In this document: piece after piece, positions 8,537 through 17,631 of the stretch
Position numbering within the stretch: the first letter of the stretch is position 1
How the letters are laid out: each line of letters opens with the position of its first letter
Assembly (NCBI GenBank): GCA_900110595.1
Contig: FOEZ01000022.1
Location: forward strand, 1 to 64,000
Length of the DNA stretch: 64,000 nt
Direction of reading: 5' to 3'
Origin: Arthrobacter sp. OV608
Lineage (GTDB): Bacteria > Actinomycetota > Actinomycetes > Actinomycetales > Micrococcaceae
Program-made: the position numbers and the translations under genes
Notes under the pieces: model-generated
What the model was told of the DNA's origin: nothing
The model's input: the letters and a program-made list of their open reading frames with translations, nothing else
The model's database searches: none

Positions 8537-10579
8537 ATGACGCCCAACACCCTGCCGACGGCCACCCGTGAAATGCCGCTGGCGTCCGCATGGGGCAACA
8601 AGTCCGCCGGGCTTGAACTGACAGAGTTGCTTCGTGATGCCCCCCGGCGCATGCGTGTGCGGCCGGCAGGGGAAAGGGTCTGGGAGAGAGTTCCCGCCGG
8701 GCTGCTCGTGGCACTGCGCCAGCATGCCGGCGAAGAGAGGGGCACCCCCTGGCCGCAGCCCCTCGTCTCGCATTACGCCCGCTATTTCCGCGACGGGAAC
8801 CGCACCGCCTACGAAGGCCTGGTGGCGGCACGCCAGCAGCGCCTCACCCGGGCGGTGCTGATGTGTTTGTTCCCGAACCCGGACCCGGACCCGGACACAG
8901 GCACAGGCACGGACACGGGTGCGTATCCGGACACGCACGCGGACCCGGCTGTGAACGATAGGGACGAGCCGGACTGGCTCGACGGAGTGATCGACGGCGC
9001 GTACCTCCTGTGCGAGCAAAGTTCCTGGAGCTGGGCCGCGCACGATGACGTCCTTTCCCGCTCCGGGGAGGTGGTGCCGCGCAGATCCCGGCCATACCTG
9101 GACCTGGGTGCCGGGGAGGTTGCCGCCCAGCTTGCCTGGGTGGACCACGTCCTGGGCGACCGCCTGGACAGCAGGGCTCCCGGCCTGCGGCGCCGCATCC
9201 GGGAGGAAACCGCGGAACGGGTGATCCGCCCCTTCCTGGACCGCCTCGACTGGCACTGGCTGGGGCTGGACGGCAACGTCCACAACTGGAATCCCTGGAT
9301 CCACTCCAACCTCCTGGCAGCCGCGATTTTCCTTCTCGACGATCCAAACGAACAGGCTCGAACAGTGGCGCGGTGTATCGAGGGACTGGACCGCTTCCTC
9401 GCCTCCCTCCCGGCGGACGGCGCCATCGACGAGGGCTTCGCCTACTGGTGGAACGGGGCAGGGCGGATGCTCGAAGGGCTTGCCTTGCTGGAGGAAGCCA
9501 CCGGCGGTGCGCTTGATGCGGACCTTCCGGTAATCCGGGAGCTCGTGGCCTTCCCGCACCGGATGCACATCGGCGGGGACTGGTTCCTGAACGTCGCTGA
9601 CGGTCCCGCCCGCGCAGCTAAAGCGCTGCCGTGGGACATGCTGCACCGCTGGGCAGTGCGCCTGGGTGACCAGGACGCCGCACGGCATGCGGCGGCTTGT
9701 GCTCCGGCCCGGCCGGAGGCGGCGGCAGGCCTGGGCCGTGTCCTTCATTCGCTCCTGAACGCCGCCGATACCCCCACGCCCGCCCAGTCGCCGCTCGTTC
9801 CCTTCACCTACCTGCCGTCGGTACAGATTATGGCGGCGCGCGAGCAAGGCGGCACCGAAGAGGGCCTGTTCCTTGCCGCCAAGGGCGGACACAACGACGA
9901 ACACCACAACCACCGCGACGTGGGTTCAGTGGTGGTTGCGGTTGACGGAATTCCGCTTCTGGTTGACGCCGGCCAGCCGACGTATACGGCAAAGACGTTC
10001 GGCCCGGATCGCTACGATATCCGGGCCATGCAAAGTGCCTGGCACAGCGTTCCGGCACCGTTCGGCTTGGAGCAGGGCACGGGCGCGGAGTTTGCGGCCA
10101 AGGTTCTGAAGGCTCCCGATCCCGCGGACCCTACGTTGCAGCTGGCGCTCGGCGCGGCCTATGGGGTGCGGCCGGACCAGTGGATCCGCACCACATCGCT
10201 GGACCGGAAAGCCCGGACAGCAATCGTCGAGGACCGCTGGGAGCTTGGTGTTCCGCCGGTAAACGGAACGTCCGACGTCGACATCACCTACCTTGCCGCC
10301 GGTACCGTCACCGTGGGGCATGGCGCAGCCACCGTCCTGCCAGCGGGCATTCCCGCCGCCGCCGGGACCACCCGCGGAGCCGAACTGCGCTGGGAGCCGG
10401 CCGCCGCCGTCGTCCTCGTTGATGAGTGGCCGCTGGACGATCCCCTCCTCGCGGACATCTGGGGTGCAAAGCTCACGCGCCTGCGCTTCCGCCAGCCCGT
10501 CGCTGTGCCCGCCCATCCAATCGCCGAACTGTCCAGCGCCGCCGGCGCATTCACCCTCACCGTGGAGGCCACGCCATGA
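8537..10579 (+). CDS. heparinase II/III-like protein (polysaccharide lyase superfamily)
   Basis: The protein has 680 residues. The N-terminal alpha/alpha-toroid part (about 1-400) has WLDGVIDGAYLLCEQSSWSW and WNPWIHSNLLAAAIFLL. The C-terminal beta-sandwich carries the typical HNDEHHNHRDVGSVVVAVDG and PLLVDAGQPTY near residues 450-480. Family members eliminate uronic-acid-containing glycosidic bonds; the substrate here is not known. There is no signal peptide, so it should act on imported oligosaccharides. A low-complexity insert of Pro/Asp/Thr/Gly repeats (about residues 113-138, bases 8871-8945) interrupts the N-terminal domain. The start is ATG at 8537 with GAAAG upstream. Its stop overlaps the regulator's start, so the two are translationally coupled. 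Confidence 0.82.
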   Translation: MTPNTLPTATREMPLASAWGNKSAGLELTELLRDAPRRMRVRPAGERVWERVPAGLLVALRQHAGEERGTPWPQPLVSHYARYFRDGNRTAYEGLVAARQQRLTRAVLMCLFPNPDPDPDTGTGTDTGAYPDTHADPAVNDRDEPDWLDGVIDGAYLLCEQSSWSWAAHDDVLSRSGEVVPRRSRPYLDLGAGEVAAQLAWVDHVLGDRLDSRAPGLRRRIREETAERVIRPFLDRLDWHWLGLDGNVHNWNPWIHSNLLAAAIFLLDDPNEQARTVARCIEGLDRFLASLPADGAIDEGFAYWWNGAGRMLEGLALLEEATGGALDADLPVIRELVAFPHRMHIGGDWFLNVADGPARAAKALPWDMLHRWAVRLGDQDAARHAAACAPARPEAAAGLGRVLHSLLNAADTPTPAQSPLVPFTYLPSVQIMAAREQGGTEEGLFLAAKGGHNDEHHNHRDVGSVVVAVDGIPLLVDAGQPTYTAKTFGPDRYDIRAMQSAWHSVPAPFGLEQGTGAEFAAKVLKAPDPADPTLQLALGAAYGVRPDQWIRTTSLDRKARTAIVEDRWELGVPPVNGTSDVDITYLAAGTVTVGHGAATVLPAGIPAAAGTTRGAELRWEPAAAVVLVDEWPLDDPLLADIWGAKLTRLRFRQPVAVPAHPIAELSSAAGAFTLTVEATP

Positions 10580-11727
10580 GTCCTGAACTACCGCACGAAG
10601 CAGCCGGCAAGGCGCTCTTTTCACTCCAGCGCAGGGAGCGGCTGATGGAGGAACTGCGGGCCCACGGTGCCATTACGGTCCGCGACATCGCCGCGAAACT
10701 GGGAGTCAGCGAGCTGACCATCCGGCGCGACGTCAACCTCCTCGCGGACGAAGGGCTGGTCTCCCGCGTCCATGGCGGGGCAACACTGCCCAGCCGGCTG
10801 GACCGCTCAGCGGCTGCGGGCCGGCCGCAGCCGCACAGCTATGCCATCGGCATGGTGGTGCCGTCGCTGGACTACTACTGGCCGCAGGTCATCAGTGGGG
10901 CGCGCGCCGAGGCGGAGGAGCAGAACCTCCGGATCATGGTGCGCGGTTCCGCCTACGACGCCGCGGACAACCGCCGGCAGGTGCAGGCGCTGCTGGACAA
11001 CCAGAATGTGGACGGGCTGATCGTGGCGCCGGACATGACCGGTGACCAGGGCCAGGAATTGCTGCGCTGGCTCAACGCGCTGCCCATTCCCGTGGTGCTG
11101 GCGGAACGCCGGTCGCCGGCCGAAATCCCTGCCCACCGGCTGGAGTGGGTGGCCACGGACCATGCGTTCGGCGCGGGAATGGCGGTCCGGCACCTGTGGC
11201 AGGAGGGGCACCGGCGGATCGGCTGCCTTACCGACTCCTCCAGCCCCACCAGCCCGCATGTGGTGCGCGGCTGGCGGCAGGCCCTTGCTGCCCTGAAGAT
11301 TCCACTGGAGGGATCCGTGCACGAGGACTCGGCGAAACAGGAGAACGGCGAACGCGCCAAGCACTTCGACCACGTCCTGGAGCTGTGCGAAAAGACCGGG
11401 ACCACTGCCATGCTGGTCCATTCGGACACCCAGGCGGTGGCTTTTGTGCAGCACTGCGCGGACCGGGGACGGGCGGTGCCGGGGGACATGGCCATCGTGG
11501 GGTACGACGACGAGGTGGCCTACCTCGCCGAGCCCGCCATCTCGGCGGTGCGGCCGCCCAAACAGTATGTGGGGAAGGTGGCAGTGCAGCTGATGGCTGC
11601 CCGCCTGGCCGAGGGAAGAATGCGGCCGGTGCACCGCATTGAGCTGAACCCTGAGCTGATCCTGCGCGAATCCTCCATCGGTGCGCCGCGGGTGCCCAAT
11701 GCCGACGTGTTGCAGGAATCCCTGTGA
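10576..11727 (+). CDS. transcription regulator: DeoR-type HTH with LacI-type sugar-binding domain
   Basis: The protein has 383 residues. The N-terminal 75 residues are a DeoR helix-turn-helix: RRERLMEELRAHGAITVRDI, then KLGVSELTIRRDVNLLADEG and RVHGGATLP. From about residue 90 it continues as a periplasmic-binding-like sensor of the LacI/GalR class (YAIGMVVPSLDYYWPQVISGA, then VRHLWQEGHRRIGCLTDSS and IVGYDDEVAYLAEPAISAVR). It should bind a sugar effector and control the adjacent genes, probably at the palindrome at 8494-8511. The ATG at 10576 overlaps the lyase TGA by four bases. The mixed architecture is known but less common than pure DeoR or LacI. Confidence 0.85.
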   Translation: MSPELPHEAAGKALFSLQRRERLMEELRAHGAITVRDIAAKLGVSELTIRRDVNLLADEGLVSRVHGGATLPSRLDRSAAAGRPQPHSYAIGMVVPSLDYYWPQVISGARAEAEEQNLRIMVRGSAYDAADNRRQVQALLDNQNVDGLIVAPDMTGDQGQELLRWLNALPIPVVLAERRSPAEIPAHRLEWVATDHAFGAGMAVRHLWQEGHRRIGCLTDSSSPTSPHVVRGWRQALAALKIPLEGSVHEDSAKQENGERAKHFDHVLELCEKTGTTAMLVHSDTQAVAFVQHCADRGRAVPGDMAIVGYDDEVAYLAEPAISAVRPPKQYVGKVAVQLMAARLAEGRMRPVHRIELNPELILRESSIGAPRVPNADVLQESL

Positions 11728-12470
11728 CGGCCGGGCAGGTGCCGGAATCCGCCTCACCCGGCGTCTCCTCGCAGCCTAAAGCGCTGCTGCTCAGCGGCGT
11801 CGGCCGTTATGCCGACCCCTGGCATCCGTTTGCTGAGACCTCCGCGGCTCTGGCCGGGCTGCTGCGGGAGGCGGGTTACGACGTCGACATTCCCCCTGAC
11901 GTGGACGCCGCCCTGGAGGGCCTCGCCGCCGCCGATGACACCGCCCTGCCCGACCTCCTGGCGGTCAACGTAGGCCTTCCCCGCGACGGGCAGCCGTCCC
12001 CCGGTACCCCTGATGCCGCGGCAGGGCTGACCCGCTGGCTCAGCTCAACCCGTCCTTTGCTGGCCAGCCATGTCAGCTCCACCAGTTTTGTGGACCTGCC
12101 CGAATGGGAAGCCGGGTTGGGCGGCCGGTGGGTGCGGGGCCAGTCCATGCATCCGGAGTATGGGCCGGCCGCCATCCACATCCTGCCCGGTTCCGGACCG
12201 CTCGTTGCCGGGATTGGCGACTTCAAGCTCCCGGATGAGCGGTACAGCTGGCTGCGGACCGCTCCGGGCATTACGGTCCATGCCACCCACACCCATGACG
12301 GCGTGGAGCACCCGGTGATGTGGTCCTTCGAGCGGGGTGGGGATCCTGCTGCGCCGGGCTCCCGAGCCGGCCGGACCTTCTACGACGCCCTGGGCCATGA
12401 CGCCGCCTCCTACGAATCCACCGAACACCGGGAACTGCTCCGCCGCGCCCTTGCCTGGCTGACGGCCTGA
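11724..12470 (+). CDS. ThuA-like domain protein
   Basis: The protein has 248 residues, starting at the GTG at 11724 that overlaps the regulator stop. The fold is glutamine-amidotransferase-like (LLLSGVGRYADPWHPFAETS near residue 20, HILPGSGPLVAGIGDFKLPDERYSWL near 155, then HATHTHDGVEHPVMWSFERG). ThuA domains occur in carbohydrate catabolic clusters beside Gfo/Idh oxidoreductases; Rhizobium ThuA acts in conversion of keto-trehalose. No catalytic Cys triad is obvious. It is probably in one operon with the lyase, the regulator and the DUF2264 gene. Confidence 0.75.
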   Translation: MTAGQVPESASPGVSSQPKALLLSGVGRYADPWHPFAETSAALAGLLREAGYDVDIPPDVDAALEGLAAADDTALPDLLAVNVGLPRDGQPSPGTPDAAAGLTRWLSSTRPLLASHVSSTSFVDLPEWEAGLGGRWVRGQSMHPEYGPAAIHILPGSGPLVAGIGDFKLPDERYSWLRTAPGITVHATHTHDGVEHPVMWSFERGGDPAAPGSRAGRTFYDALGHDAASYESTEHRELLRRALAWLTA

Positions 12471-12508
12471 ACACCGAACCCCCTCTGCCCCTGATACCCG
12501 AGGAATCC

Positions 12509-14440
12509 ATGCCAACCACAGCTCCTCCTGTTTCCCTTGCCCTGCCGCCCTTGGACCGCCGGCTCTCGCCCTACACCGGCCTGACCCGGGAGCACTGGTG
12601 CGCCTACGCCGACTACCTGCTGCGCTCGGCCCAGCGCTACGCCACGGAGGACCATGCCAATCTCCACCTGCCCGGAGCCAACAGCGCCTACGGCCCGGCA
12701 AGCGACTCACTGGAAGCCTTTGCCCGGACCTTCCTGCTGGCCTCCTTCCGTATCAAGGGGGATCCTGAAGGCACTGGCTGGCTGGCGGACTGGTACGCCC
12801 AGGGCCTGGACGCCGGAACCCACCCCGCCAACCCGGACCGCTGGCCCACGCCGGGGGAGCTCGGCCAGGCCAAAGTGGAGGCAGCGTCCCTGGCCGTTGG
12901 CCTGGCGCTGACCAGGGAGGTCCTGTGGGACAAGCTTCCGCAACGGGTCCAGGAGCAGCTGGTCGCCTGGTTTGAGACTGTCATCGGCGAGGAGTACCCG
13001 CCCATCAACTGGGTCTGGTTCCAGATTGTGGTGGAGACCTTCCTGGCCTCCGTCGGCGGTAAGTATTCCGACGAGGACATCGACGCCGGCCTGGCCATCC
13101 ACGACTCCCTCTACCGCCACCACGGCTGGTTCGCCGACGGGCCGGAACGCGCTTACGACCACTACGTGGGCTGGGCCTTCCAGGTCTACCCGCAGCTTTT
13201 GCAGCTCATGGCGCCGGAGGATGCCCGGGTCAAAGCACGGGCACAACTCGACGGCGGCCGGCTCGCGGATTTCCTGGATGACGCCGTGCACCTGGTGGGA
13301 GCCAACGGCGCCCCGCTGATCCAGGGCCGCAGCCTTATCTACCGCTTCGCCGCCGCGGCGCCGTTCTGGTCCGGCCAGTTGTTGGGCAACACCAGGCTGA
13401 GCGCGGGCCTCAGCCGGCGGGCCGCCTCCGGGATCCTGGACTATTTCGTCAAGCGCGCCTCCATCACGGATGACGGGCTGCTCTCCATCGGCTTCCACGG
13501 TGAGTTTCCGGGAATGAAGCAGTCCTATTCCGGCGCCGGCTCACCCTACTGGGCGGCCAAGGGCATGCTGGGCCTGGCCCTGCCCGCCAACCATACCGCC
13601 TGGACAGCTGTGGAGGAGCCGCTGCCGGTGGAAGTCAGTGACACGCGCCGCTTGCTGGCGGCACCCGGCTGGCAGGTGAACGGCACGGTAGCCGACGGCG
13701 TGGTCCGGATCCGGAACCACGGTACGGACCACGCCAACGTGGGAGCGGCGGTGGCTGACTCGCCCCTCTACGCCCGGCTCGGCTACTCCACCTCCACTTT
13801 CCCGGACCTCGAGCCGGAATCCCTGGACAACGCCGTCGTCCTGGTAGACGGCGACGGCAAGCCCACGCACAGGACGGGCTTTGAGTACCTGGGGCAGCAG
13901 GACCTGGACGGCGTGCTGGTGGGTGTTTCCCGCGGAACGGTGAACTGGATTGCCGTTGATCCCGACGCCGGTCCGGACCACGGCAGCGGCGCCAAGGGCA
14001 CCGCCACCGCGGGACCGGAGGTGACAGTGGTCTCGGCGACGCGCGGCTCCGTGGAGCTGCGGCTGGTCCGCGTGCGCGGCACGGCGTCGGCACCGGCAGC
14101 CACACTCCGCATGGGCGGCTGGCCGGTGGATGCGGGTTCCGGGATGGTCAGCGGCATCCACCCCGTGGCCGGTTTCGGCTCGTTCTTGGACAACGCCGGA
14201 ACCTGGCGCCGGGACGAACCGCACCCCATGGGGGAGCAGCTGACCATTCCCTGGATTGGCACCTCGGGCACGGGGAACGACGGCGACTATGCCGCCGTCG
14301 TGGTCCTCACCGGCGAGGGAAGCGCGGACTCCCATGCCATCCGCTTTGTCCCGGTGGAGCAGGACGGCGGCGGCCGGTTCGAATTCGCCGACGGCGCCAC
14401 CCTCCCCCTGGCCGCGGCGCTGGAGTTTTTGGACAGGTAA
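12509..14440 (+). CDS. DUF2264 family protein
   Basis: The protein has 643 residues. The N-terminal part (to about 370) resembles an alpha/alpha-barrel: LTREHWCAYADYLLRSAQRY, DSLEAFARTFLLASFRIKG, NWVWFQIVVETFLASVGGKY and PERAYDHYVGWAFQVYPQLL. The C-terminal 250 residues are beta-rich. DUF2264 proteins are found with heparinase-like and rhamnogalacturonan-processing enzymes and are probably carbohydrate-active, but no activity can be assigned from sequence. No signal peptide is visible. It ends only two bases from the convergent ThuA gene's stop, so no terminator fits between them. Confidence 0.82.
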   Translation: MPTTAPPVSLALPPLDRRLSPYTGLTREHWCAYADYLLRSAQRYATEDHANLHLPGANSAYGPASDSLEAFARTFLLASFRIKGDPEGTGWLADWYAQGLDAGTHPANPDRWPTPGELGQAKVEAASLAVGLALTREVLWDKLPQRVQEQLVAWFETVIGEEYPPINWVWFQIVVETFLASVGGKYSDEDIDAGLAIHDSLYRHHGWFADGPERAYDHYVGWAFQVYPQLLQLMAPEDARVKARAQLDGGRLADFLDDAVHLVGANGAPLIQGRSLIYRFAAAAPFWSGQLLGNTRLSAGLSRRAASGILDYFVKRASITDDGLLSIGFHGEFPGMKQSYSGAGSPYWAAKGMLGLALPANHTAWTAVEEPLPVEVSDTRRLLAAPGWQVNGTVADGVVRIRNHGTDHANVGAAVADSPLYARLGYSTSTFPDLEPESLDNAVVLVDGDGKPTHRTGFEYLGQQDLDGVLVGVSRGTVNWIAVDPDAGPDHGSGAKGTATAGPEVTVVSATRGSVELRLVRVRGTASAPAATLRMGGWPVDAGSGMVSGIHPVAGFGSFLDNAGTWRRDEPHPMGEQLTIPWIGTSGTGNDGDYAAVVVLTGEGSADSHAIRFVPVEQDGGGRFEFADGATLPLAAALEFLDR

Positions 14441-14442
14441 GC

Positions 14443-15192
14443 CTAGCCCTGGCCGAACCACTCCCGGGCCGGGTTGGTGACTTCCGGCGCCGCGCGGTGC
14501 AGGCCCGGCTGGGCGGCCCACTTCACGCCGTTGGCCAGGACCCGCTGGATCTGCGGGTGGTGGTACACCGGGTACTCCTGGTCGCCGGGGCTGAAGTAGA
14601 AGATGCGCCCCTTGCCCCGGGTGAAGGTGACGCCGGAGCGGAACACCTCGCCGCCCGCGAAGGAGCTGATGAAAATCAGGTCGTCGGGGTCCGGGATGTC
14701 GAACAGCTCGCCGTACATCTCCTGCTCGGGGATCACGATGGGACTGTCCACGCCTTCGGCGATGGGGTGCGAGGGCTTGACCGTCCATACCAGCTCGCGC
14801 TCGCCGTCGTTCCGCCATGCCAGTGAGCAGCTGGTGCCCAGCAGTTTGGTGAACACCTTGGCGAAGTGGCCCGAGTGAAGCACGATCAGCCCCATGCCGC
14901 CCAGCACGTGACGGTGGACGCGTTCGACGACGGCGTCGCTCACCTCGTGATGGGCCATGTGTCCCCACCACAGCAGGACGTCCGTCTCGGCGAGCACCTC
15001 CTCGTCCAGGCCGTGCTCATCGTCGGTGGCGAGGACCGCCGTCGTGATGTCCGCCTCCGGGTAGTAGGAGCGGAGGCCGCCCGCGATGGCACCGTGGATG
15101 CCGTCCGGGTAGATCTCACCGATGTGGGACGGCTCGTTGATGGCCTCGTGGACGCCCTCGTTCCACACCCGGATCCTCAGTTTGTCGTTCAT
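14443..15192 (-). CDS. ThuA family protein, trehalose-utilisation type
   Basis: The protein has 249 residues from the ATG at 15192, which has GGAGGT about nine bases upstream and overlaps the oxidoreductase stop (TAATG). It matches the shorter ThuA proteins: RIRVWNEGVHEAINEPSHIG, DVLLWWGHMAHHEVSDAVVE, MGLIVLHSGHFAKVFTKLLG and RGKGRIFYFSPGDQEYPVYH. In Sinorhizobium ThuA works with the oxidoreductase ThuB in catabolism of disaccharides through 3-keto intermediates. The pairing with a Gfo/Idh gene in one operon repeats that arrangement. The true sugar here is unknown. Confidence 0.85.
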   Translation of the reverse strand: MNDKLRIRVWNEGVHEAINEPSHIGEIYPDGIHGAIAGGLRSYYPEADITTAVLATDDEHGLDEEVLAETDVLLWWGHMAHHEVSDAVVERVHRHVLGGMGLIVLHSGHFAKVFTKLLGTSCSLAWRNDGERELVWTVKPSHPIAEGVDSPIVIPEQEMYGELFDIPDPDDLIFISSFAGGEVFRSGVTFTRGKGRIFYFSPGDQEYPVYHHPQIQRVLANGVKWAAQPGLHRAAPEVTNPAREWFGQG

Positions 15193-16328
15193 TAGAGTCG
15201 AACCTCCTTCTGCTCCAGCGCTGACTGGTAGCACGCGTCGATGATCTGTGCCCGGTAAAGAGCCAGGGAGCCGTCGTGTTCGCCCCACACCGCCTCGCCC
15301 CCGCGTACGGCGGTGATGAAGTCTTCCACCACTGCATCGTGGGCGCGGCCCGGCAGGACCGGGGGGACGTAGTCGGCGGATTCGCCGTCCTTGTCCGTGA
15401 ACACCCGGAGCTGGCCCACTGCGGGGAAAGGCGCGCCCTGCACCTTGAGTTCGGCGCCGCCGTCGGTTCCGTAAATGGTGAAGTCCAGGAGGTCGTCCGT
15501 CTCGCGGTAGGTTGCCCAGCTTGCCTCGATCAGCAGGGTTCCGCCGCCCTCAAGCCTCAGGAAGGCCGACGCGAAGTCTTCCACCTCGAAGGCGTGGGCG
15601 GAGGCGAGGGCCGAGTACTCTTTTCCGCCGCCGCGGCCCTGCGGGCCCAGCTCCGAGTGGGTGGCTGCCGAGACGGCCATCACCTTGGGCTCACCGAGCA
15701 GGTGCAGCGCGTAGTCCAGGGCGTGGACGCCGATGTCCGCCAGCGGGCCGCCGCCGGCGAGTTCGGGGTTGGTGAACCAGCTGCCCAGCGTGGGGATGCC
15801 GGAGCGGCGCAGCCAGGATGCCTTGGCGTAGTAGGGGCGGCCCAGGCCGCCGGCGTCGATCACGCCCTTGAGCGCCTGGATATCGCCGCGGCGGCGGTGG
15901 TTGAAGGCGACATCCAAAACGCGCCCGGCCTTGCGTGCCGCGTCCACCATGGCCTGGCCTTCGGCGGCGTTGCGCGCGATGGGCTTCTCGCTCAGCACGT
16001 GGATGCCGCGTTCCAGGGCGGCGACGGCGATGGGGGCGTGCAGGAAGGTTGGTACAGCAACGCTGATGGCGTCCAGGCCGCCGTGGTCCAGCATGTCTTT
16101 CCAGTCGGCGAAGGCGTTGGGGATGGAGTATTCGGCCTGCAGTGAGTCGCGGAGCTCCTGCTCCATCCCGGCCAGCGAAACGATGCTCACGCCGTCCAGG
16201 GCTTCATAGGCCTTCAGGTGCTGCTGGCCGGCCCAGCCGATGCCAACAACACCCACCCGCAGCTCCTGCGCCGGAGGTGCTTCCGGGAGAACGGCGGGCT
16301 GCGCTGAGGGCTGTTGCTCGTTGGTCAA
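15192..16328 (-). CDS. Gfo/Idh/MocA family sugar oxidoreductase
   Basis: This NAD(P)-dependent oxidoreductase has 378 residues. The N-terminal Rossmann fold has VGVVGIGWAGQQHLKAYEAL near residue 25. The family motif EKPIARNAAEGQAMVDAARK follows near residue 115, and the C-terminal domain contains GGPLADIGVHALDYALHLLG with the conserved Asp and His. It probably oxidises a ring hydroxyl of a sugar or cyclitol; with ThuA it forms a likely 3-keto-sugar step. A perfect LacI-type palindrome at 16397-16410 lies 69 bases upstream, so the two-gene operon is probably controlled by the adjacent LacI protein. Confidence 0.88.
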   Translation of the reverse strand: MTNEQQPSAQPAVLPEAPPAQELRVGVVGIGWAGQQHLKAYEALDGVSIVSLAGMEQELRDSLQAEYSIPNAFADWKDMLDHGGLDAISVAVPTFLHAPIAVAALERGIHVLSEKPIARNAAEGQAMVDAARKAGRVLDVAFNHRRRGDIQALKGVIDAGGLGRPYYAKASWLRRSGIPTLGSWFTNPELAGGGPLADIGVHALDYALHLLGEPKVMAVSAATHSELGPQGRGGGKEYSALASAHAFEVEDFASAFLRLEGGGTLLIEASWATYRETDDLLDFTIYGTDGGAELKVQGAPFPAVGQLRVFTDKDGESADYVPPVLPGRAHDAVVEDFITAVRGGEAVWGEHDGSLALYRAQIIDACYQSALEQKEVRL

Positions 16329-16396
16329 AAGAGGGTTCCTTAAGGGTTTGCTGGCGGGTGCGGCCGGTGATTTTCGTTACGCTTAACCATCGGCCG

Positions 16397-16410
16397 TGGA
16401 ATCGATTCCA
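16397..16410. promoter_or_regulatory. LacI-type operator palindrome
   Basis: TGGAATCGATTCCA is a perfect 14-base palindrome with the central CG typical of LacI/GalR operators. It lies between the LacI gene and the oxidoreductase/ThuA operon, 69 bases before the latter's start. The neighbouring LacI protein is the obvious candidate to bind it. Confidence 0.8.
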
Positions 16411-16452
16411 AAAAGTCTTGCAGCCACCCTCGCTCACTGTCAACCCCTTGGG

Positions 16453-17451
16453 CTAGCCCTTTGTCGAGTCGCGGACCACGAGCTCATGCGGCAGGAAAGT
16501 CCGGCCGCGGCGGTGTTCACCCGGTTCCGTCATCCGCGCGTAGAGCGCCTCAAAGGCCACCGCGCCCATCTCATACGCAGGCTGCCGGATGGTGGTCAGT
16601 TCCGGGACGCACATCTCCGCCTGGATGGAGTCGTCAAAACCTGCCACGGCAATGTCTTCGGGGACCCGCAACCCGGCGTCGACAATCTCCCGGACGCAGC
16701 CGGCGGCCACCGTGTCGCTGCCGCAGAACACGGCATCGGGCAGCGGGTCCAGCTGCAGAAGCTCCTTGGCGAGGCGGCGCCCGGCAAGGAAGTCGAACTC
16801 GCCTTCAGCAAACAACAGATGCCTTGGTGACACGCCTGCCTGGGCGGCCGCGGCATGGAAACCTTCCTCGCGAAGCCGGCCGGAACGGGCCAGCCTGTTG
16901 CCGATCATCGCCAGGCGCCGGCCGCCGGTTTCGATGAGGTGCCGCGTGATGTCGAAGGCTGCCTGCCGGTCGTCGATGGAAACACCAAAGGCCGCCTCGG
17001 AATCAACGATTTCGCAGACCTGCACCACGCTCAACTGCTGCGCCAAGGCCTCCACCTCGGCATCGGGCATGGCTGGCGAAAACAGGATGGCGCCATCCAC
17101 CGAGCCGTTGCGGAGCATGTCCACCAGCTGCTGTTCCCGTTCAAGGTCCCCGGACGTCGGGGCAATGAGGCTGACATAACCGGCCTGGGCCGCGGCGTCA
17201 CCGAAGCCCCGGAAAGCCTCGCTGATCACGGGGGAGTTGAGGTTCCTGGCGAGGGCCAGAATGCGCATGGTCCGGTCGCGGCGCAGGTCGCGGGCGGAGG
17301 CGAGGGGGCGGTAGTTGAGCTCCCGGATGGCGCCGGTGACCTTTTCCTTGCTTGCTGCGCTGACGGCCGGGCTGCCGTTAAGGACGCGGGAAACCGTGCC
17401 CACAGACACGCCTGCCGTTCTGGCGACGTCCTGGACTGTCGCTCGCGCCAT
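16453..17451 (-). CDS. LacI family transcription regulator
   Basis: The protein has 332 residues from the ATG at 17451, preceded by GGATGAGGG; the frame is open further upstream but the HTH starts here. The DNA-binding headpiece is VQDVARTAGVSVGTVSRVLN, and the hinge helix region contains YRPLASARDLRR. The sensor domain runs from about residue 60 with ILALARNLNSPVISEAFRGF, CGSDTVAAGCVREIVDAGLR and VAGFDDSIQAEMCVPELTTI. It ends FLPHELVVRDSTKG, a normal LacI terminus. It probably represses the downstream oxidoreductase/ThuA operon through the palindrome at 16397-16410 and is relieved by a sugar. Confidence 0.93.
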   Translation of the reverse strand: MARATVQDVARTAGVSVGTVSRVLNGSPAVSAASKEKVTGAIRELNYRPLASARDLRRDRTMRILALARNLNSPVISEAFRGFGDAAAQAGYVSLIAPTSGDLEREQQLVDMLRNGSVDGAILFSPAMPDAEVEALAQQLSVVQVCEIVDSEAAFGVSIDDRQAAFDITRHLIETGGRRLAMIGNRLARSGRLREEGFHAAAAQAGVSPRHLLFAEGEFDFLAGRRLAKELLQLDPLPDAVFCGSDTVAAGCVREIVDAGLRVPEDIAVAGFDDSIQAEMCVPELTTIRQPAYEMGAVAFEALYARMTEPGEHRRGRTFLPHELVVRDSTKG

Positions 17452-17552
17452 TCCCTCATCCTTCCGCGGCCAGTGACGTAGGTCCCCGCTGCCATTGCCC
17501 GTGCCGTCCGGTGCTGCGGCAGGTTTCCCCAGCATAGTCCGGCGGTACAACG

Positions 17553-17600
17553 AAAAACGGCCGTTGAAGTGCCAGTTGCCTGGCGGCTCCAACGGCCGTT
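17553..17600 (-). terminator. rho-independent terminator after the GH30 gene
   Basis: AACGGCCGTTG (17556-17566) and CAACGGCCGTT (17590-17600) pair perfectly, and an inner GCCAG/CTGGC stem closes the loop. On the minus strand the hairpin is followed by a run of five T (17553-17557), the classical intrinsic terminator layout for the leftward GH30 gene ending at 17632. Confidence 0.85.
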
Positions 17601-17631
17601 CCCGTGGTTCGGGGGAAGGCTGAGACCCGGG

